A DNA stretch of 13,125 nt from an uncultured Clostridia bacterium (GTDB lineage Bacteria; Bacillota; Clostridia; Oscillospirales; CAG-382). The position numbers were made by a program, and so were the translations under genes. The DNA lies in contig CAMZED010000037.1 of NCBI GenBank assembly GCA_947305675.1, forward strand, positions 1 to 13,125. Reading direction: 5' to 3'. The notes under the pieces are model-generated. The model was not told where the DNA came from. It did not search any database and worked only from the letters and a program-made list of their open reading frames with translations. Numbering within the stretch: the stretch's first letter is position 1; each line of letters begins with the position of its first letter. Positions 12,329-13,125 of this stretch are shown here, in pieces.

Positions 12329-13125
12329 TCAGAATTCGAGTTTTTCTTCGATATATTTTACAACTTCGCTTATCGGGACGCGCACCTGCTCCATACTGTC
12401 GCGTTCGCGGATGGTGACGCAATTGTCGGCGGGAGTGTTCTCGTCGCCGATAGTCTGGAAGTCCACGGTTATGCAGAAGGGAGTGCCGATCTCGTCCTCA
12501 CGTCTGTAACGTTTGCCGATCGAACCCGATTCGTCGTAATCGGTCATAAAGTGTTTGGAAAGTTCGTTATAGATCTCGGTCGCCGGTCCGCCGAGCTTTT
12601 TGGAAAGCGGAAGCACGGCGGCTTTGAAAGGAGCCAGCGCGGGATGCAGATGAAGCACCGTACGGACGTCCTCTTTGCCGTCTTTGCCGATATCCTCTTC
12701 GTCGTACGCTTCGACAAGGAACGCCAGTACCGAACGTTCCACGCCGAGCGAAGGTTCGATGACATAGGGGATATAGCGTTCGTTCTTTTCCTGGTCGAAA
12801 TAGGTAAGATCCGCGCCGGAAACTTCGATATGTCTGCCGAGGTCGTAATCGGTCCTGTCGGCGACGCCCCAGAGTTCTCCCCATCCGAACGGGAACATAA
12901 ACTCGAAATCGGTCGTGCCTTTGGAATAGAAGGCGAGTTCCTCGGGATCGTGGTCGCGCAGGCGAAGATTTTCTTCTTTTATGCCGAGGCTGAGCAGCCA
13001 GTCGCGGCAGAATGAGCGCCAGTAAGCAAACCATTCGAGGTCGGTGCCGGGCTTGCAGAAGAATTCAAGTTCCATCTGCTCAAACTCGCGCACGCGGAAA
13101 ATGAAGTTGCCCGGGGTGATCTCGT
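12329..13125 (-). CDS. glyQS: Glycine--tRNA ligase, single-chain (alpha2) type, C-terminal part
   Basis: This class II synthetase charges tRNA-Gly. The reading frame continues unbroken to the right edge; 264 residues are visible. The fragment opens at 'EITPGNFIFRVREFEQME', the motif 2 region of alpha2 GlyRS, so the GTG at 13091-13093 is an internal valine, not a start. Motif 3 is 'EPSLGVERSVLAFL' (about 123-136). 'VLHLHPALAPFKAAVLPLSK' (about 156-175) begins the anticodon-binding domain, which ends with 'SIGKRYRREDEIGTPFCITVD' and 'TIRERDSMEQVRVPI'. This form is found in Firmicutes, archaea and eukaryotes, in contrast to the alpha2beta2 GlyQ/GlyS type. The promoter and any T-box leader lie outside the window. 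The RpiR gene follows after 18 bases. Confidence 0.97.
   Translation of the reverse strand, partial: EITPGNFIFRVREFEQMELEFFCKPGTDLEWFAYWRSFCRDWLLSLGIKEENLRLRDHDPEELAFYSKGTTDFEFMFPFGWGELWGVADRTDYDLGRHIEVSGADLTYFDQEKNERYIPYVIEPSLGVERSVLAFLVEAYDEEDIGKDGKEDVRTVLHLHPALAPFKAAVLPLSKKLGGPATEIYNELSKHFMTDYDESGSIGKRYRREDEIGTPFCITVDFQTIGDENTPADNCVTIRERDSMEQVRVPISEVVKYIEEKLEF

Noticed and set aside
12329..13093. Reading the glycyl-tRNA synthetase fragment as a 254-residue gene starting at GTG 13093
   Set aside because: The frame continues upstream with 'EITPGNFIFR', the conserved motif 2 region, to the window edge, so the gene is merely cut by the window.

Overview
The window looks like a chromosomal segment of a Gram-positive, Clostridia-type Firmicute, probably a gut or rumen anaerobe of the Oscillospiraceae/Ruminococcaceae kind. 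This is inferred from the single-chain (alpha2) glycyl-tRNA synthetase, the strong AGGAGG-type ribosome binding sites, a CIRCE operator, a MurR/RpiR regulator, and a giant secreted protein ending in a type I dockerin. Base composition is moderate to GC-rich in genes, with AT-rich intergenic promoters. Species cannot be named from this sequence alone.

Layout. Bases 1-489 (+) are the C-terminal part of queuine tRNA-ribosyltransferase (tgt). It is separated by a bidirectional terminator from the convergent htpG (Hsp90, 568-2457, -). The htpG promoter is a perfect TTGACA-17-TATAAT sigma-A promoter, and its -35 box is embedded in a near-perfect CIRCE (HrcA) operator. A strong terminator (about 2570-2614) closes the next gene upstream, a 6.56-kb minus-strand gene (2654-9217). 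That gene encodes a 2187-residue secreted, multimodular, dockerin-tailed protein with no recognisable catalytic domain. I parse it as repeats of an 'IPEGGF/KVGD' module (A and B subtypes), three related CBM9/DOMON-like beta modules, discoidin-like modules, one unassigned module and the dockerin. Its own promoter (TTGACT-17-TATAAT) lies about 160 bases upstream and gives a structured 5' leader.

The divergent gene at 9563-10270 (+) is trmO/tsaA, which methylates t6A37 in tRNA. It overlaps by 25 bases, tail to tail, the end of a minus-strand operon whose order of transcription is glycyl-tRNA synthetase (partial, runs off the right edge), an RpiR-family regulator (TTG start, 18 bases downstream), and a HI0933-family flavoprotein (17-base overlap with the regulator).

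How it fits together. Most of the window is housekeeping: tRNA modification, tRNA charging and protein folding. The accessory element is the giant dockerin protein. By family knowledge it would be exported and docked to a cohesin-bearing scaffold or surface protein encoded elsewhere, acting as a binding or adhesion component. I see no mobile elements, CRISPR arrays, tRNA or rRNA genes, and no multi-gene defence or biosynthetic system. The giant repeat protein and the CIRCE/-35 overlap are the points most worth following up.
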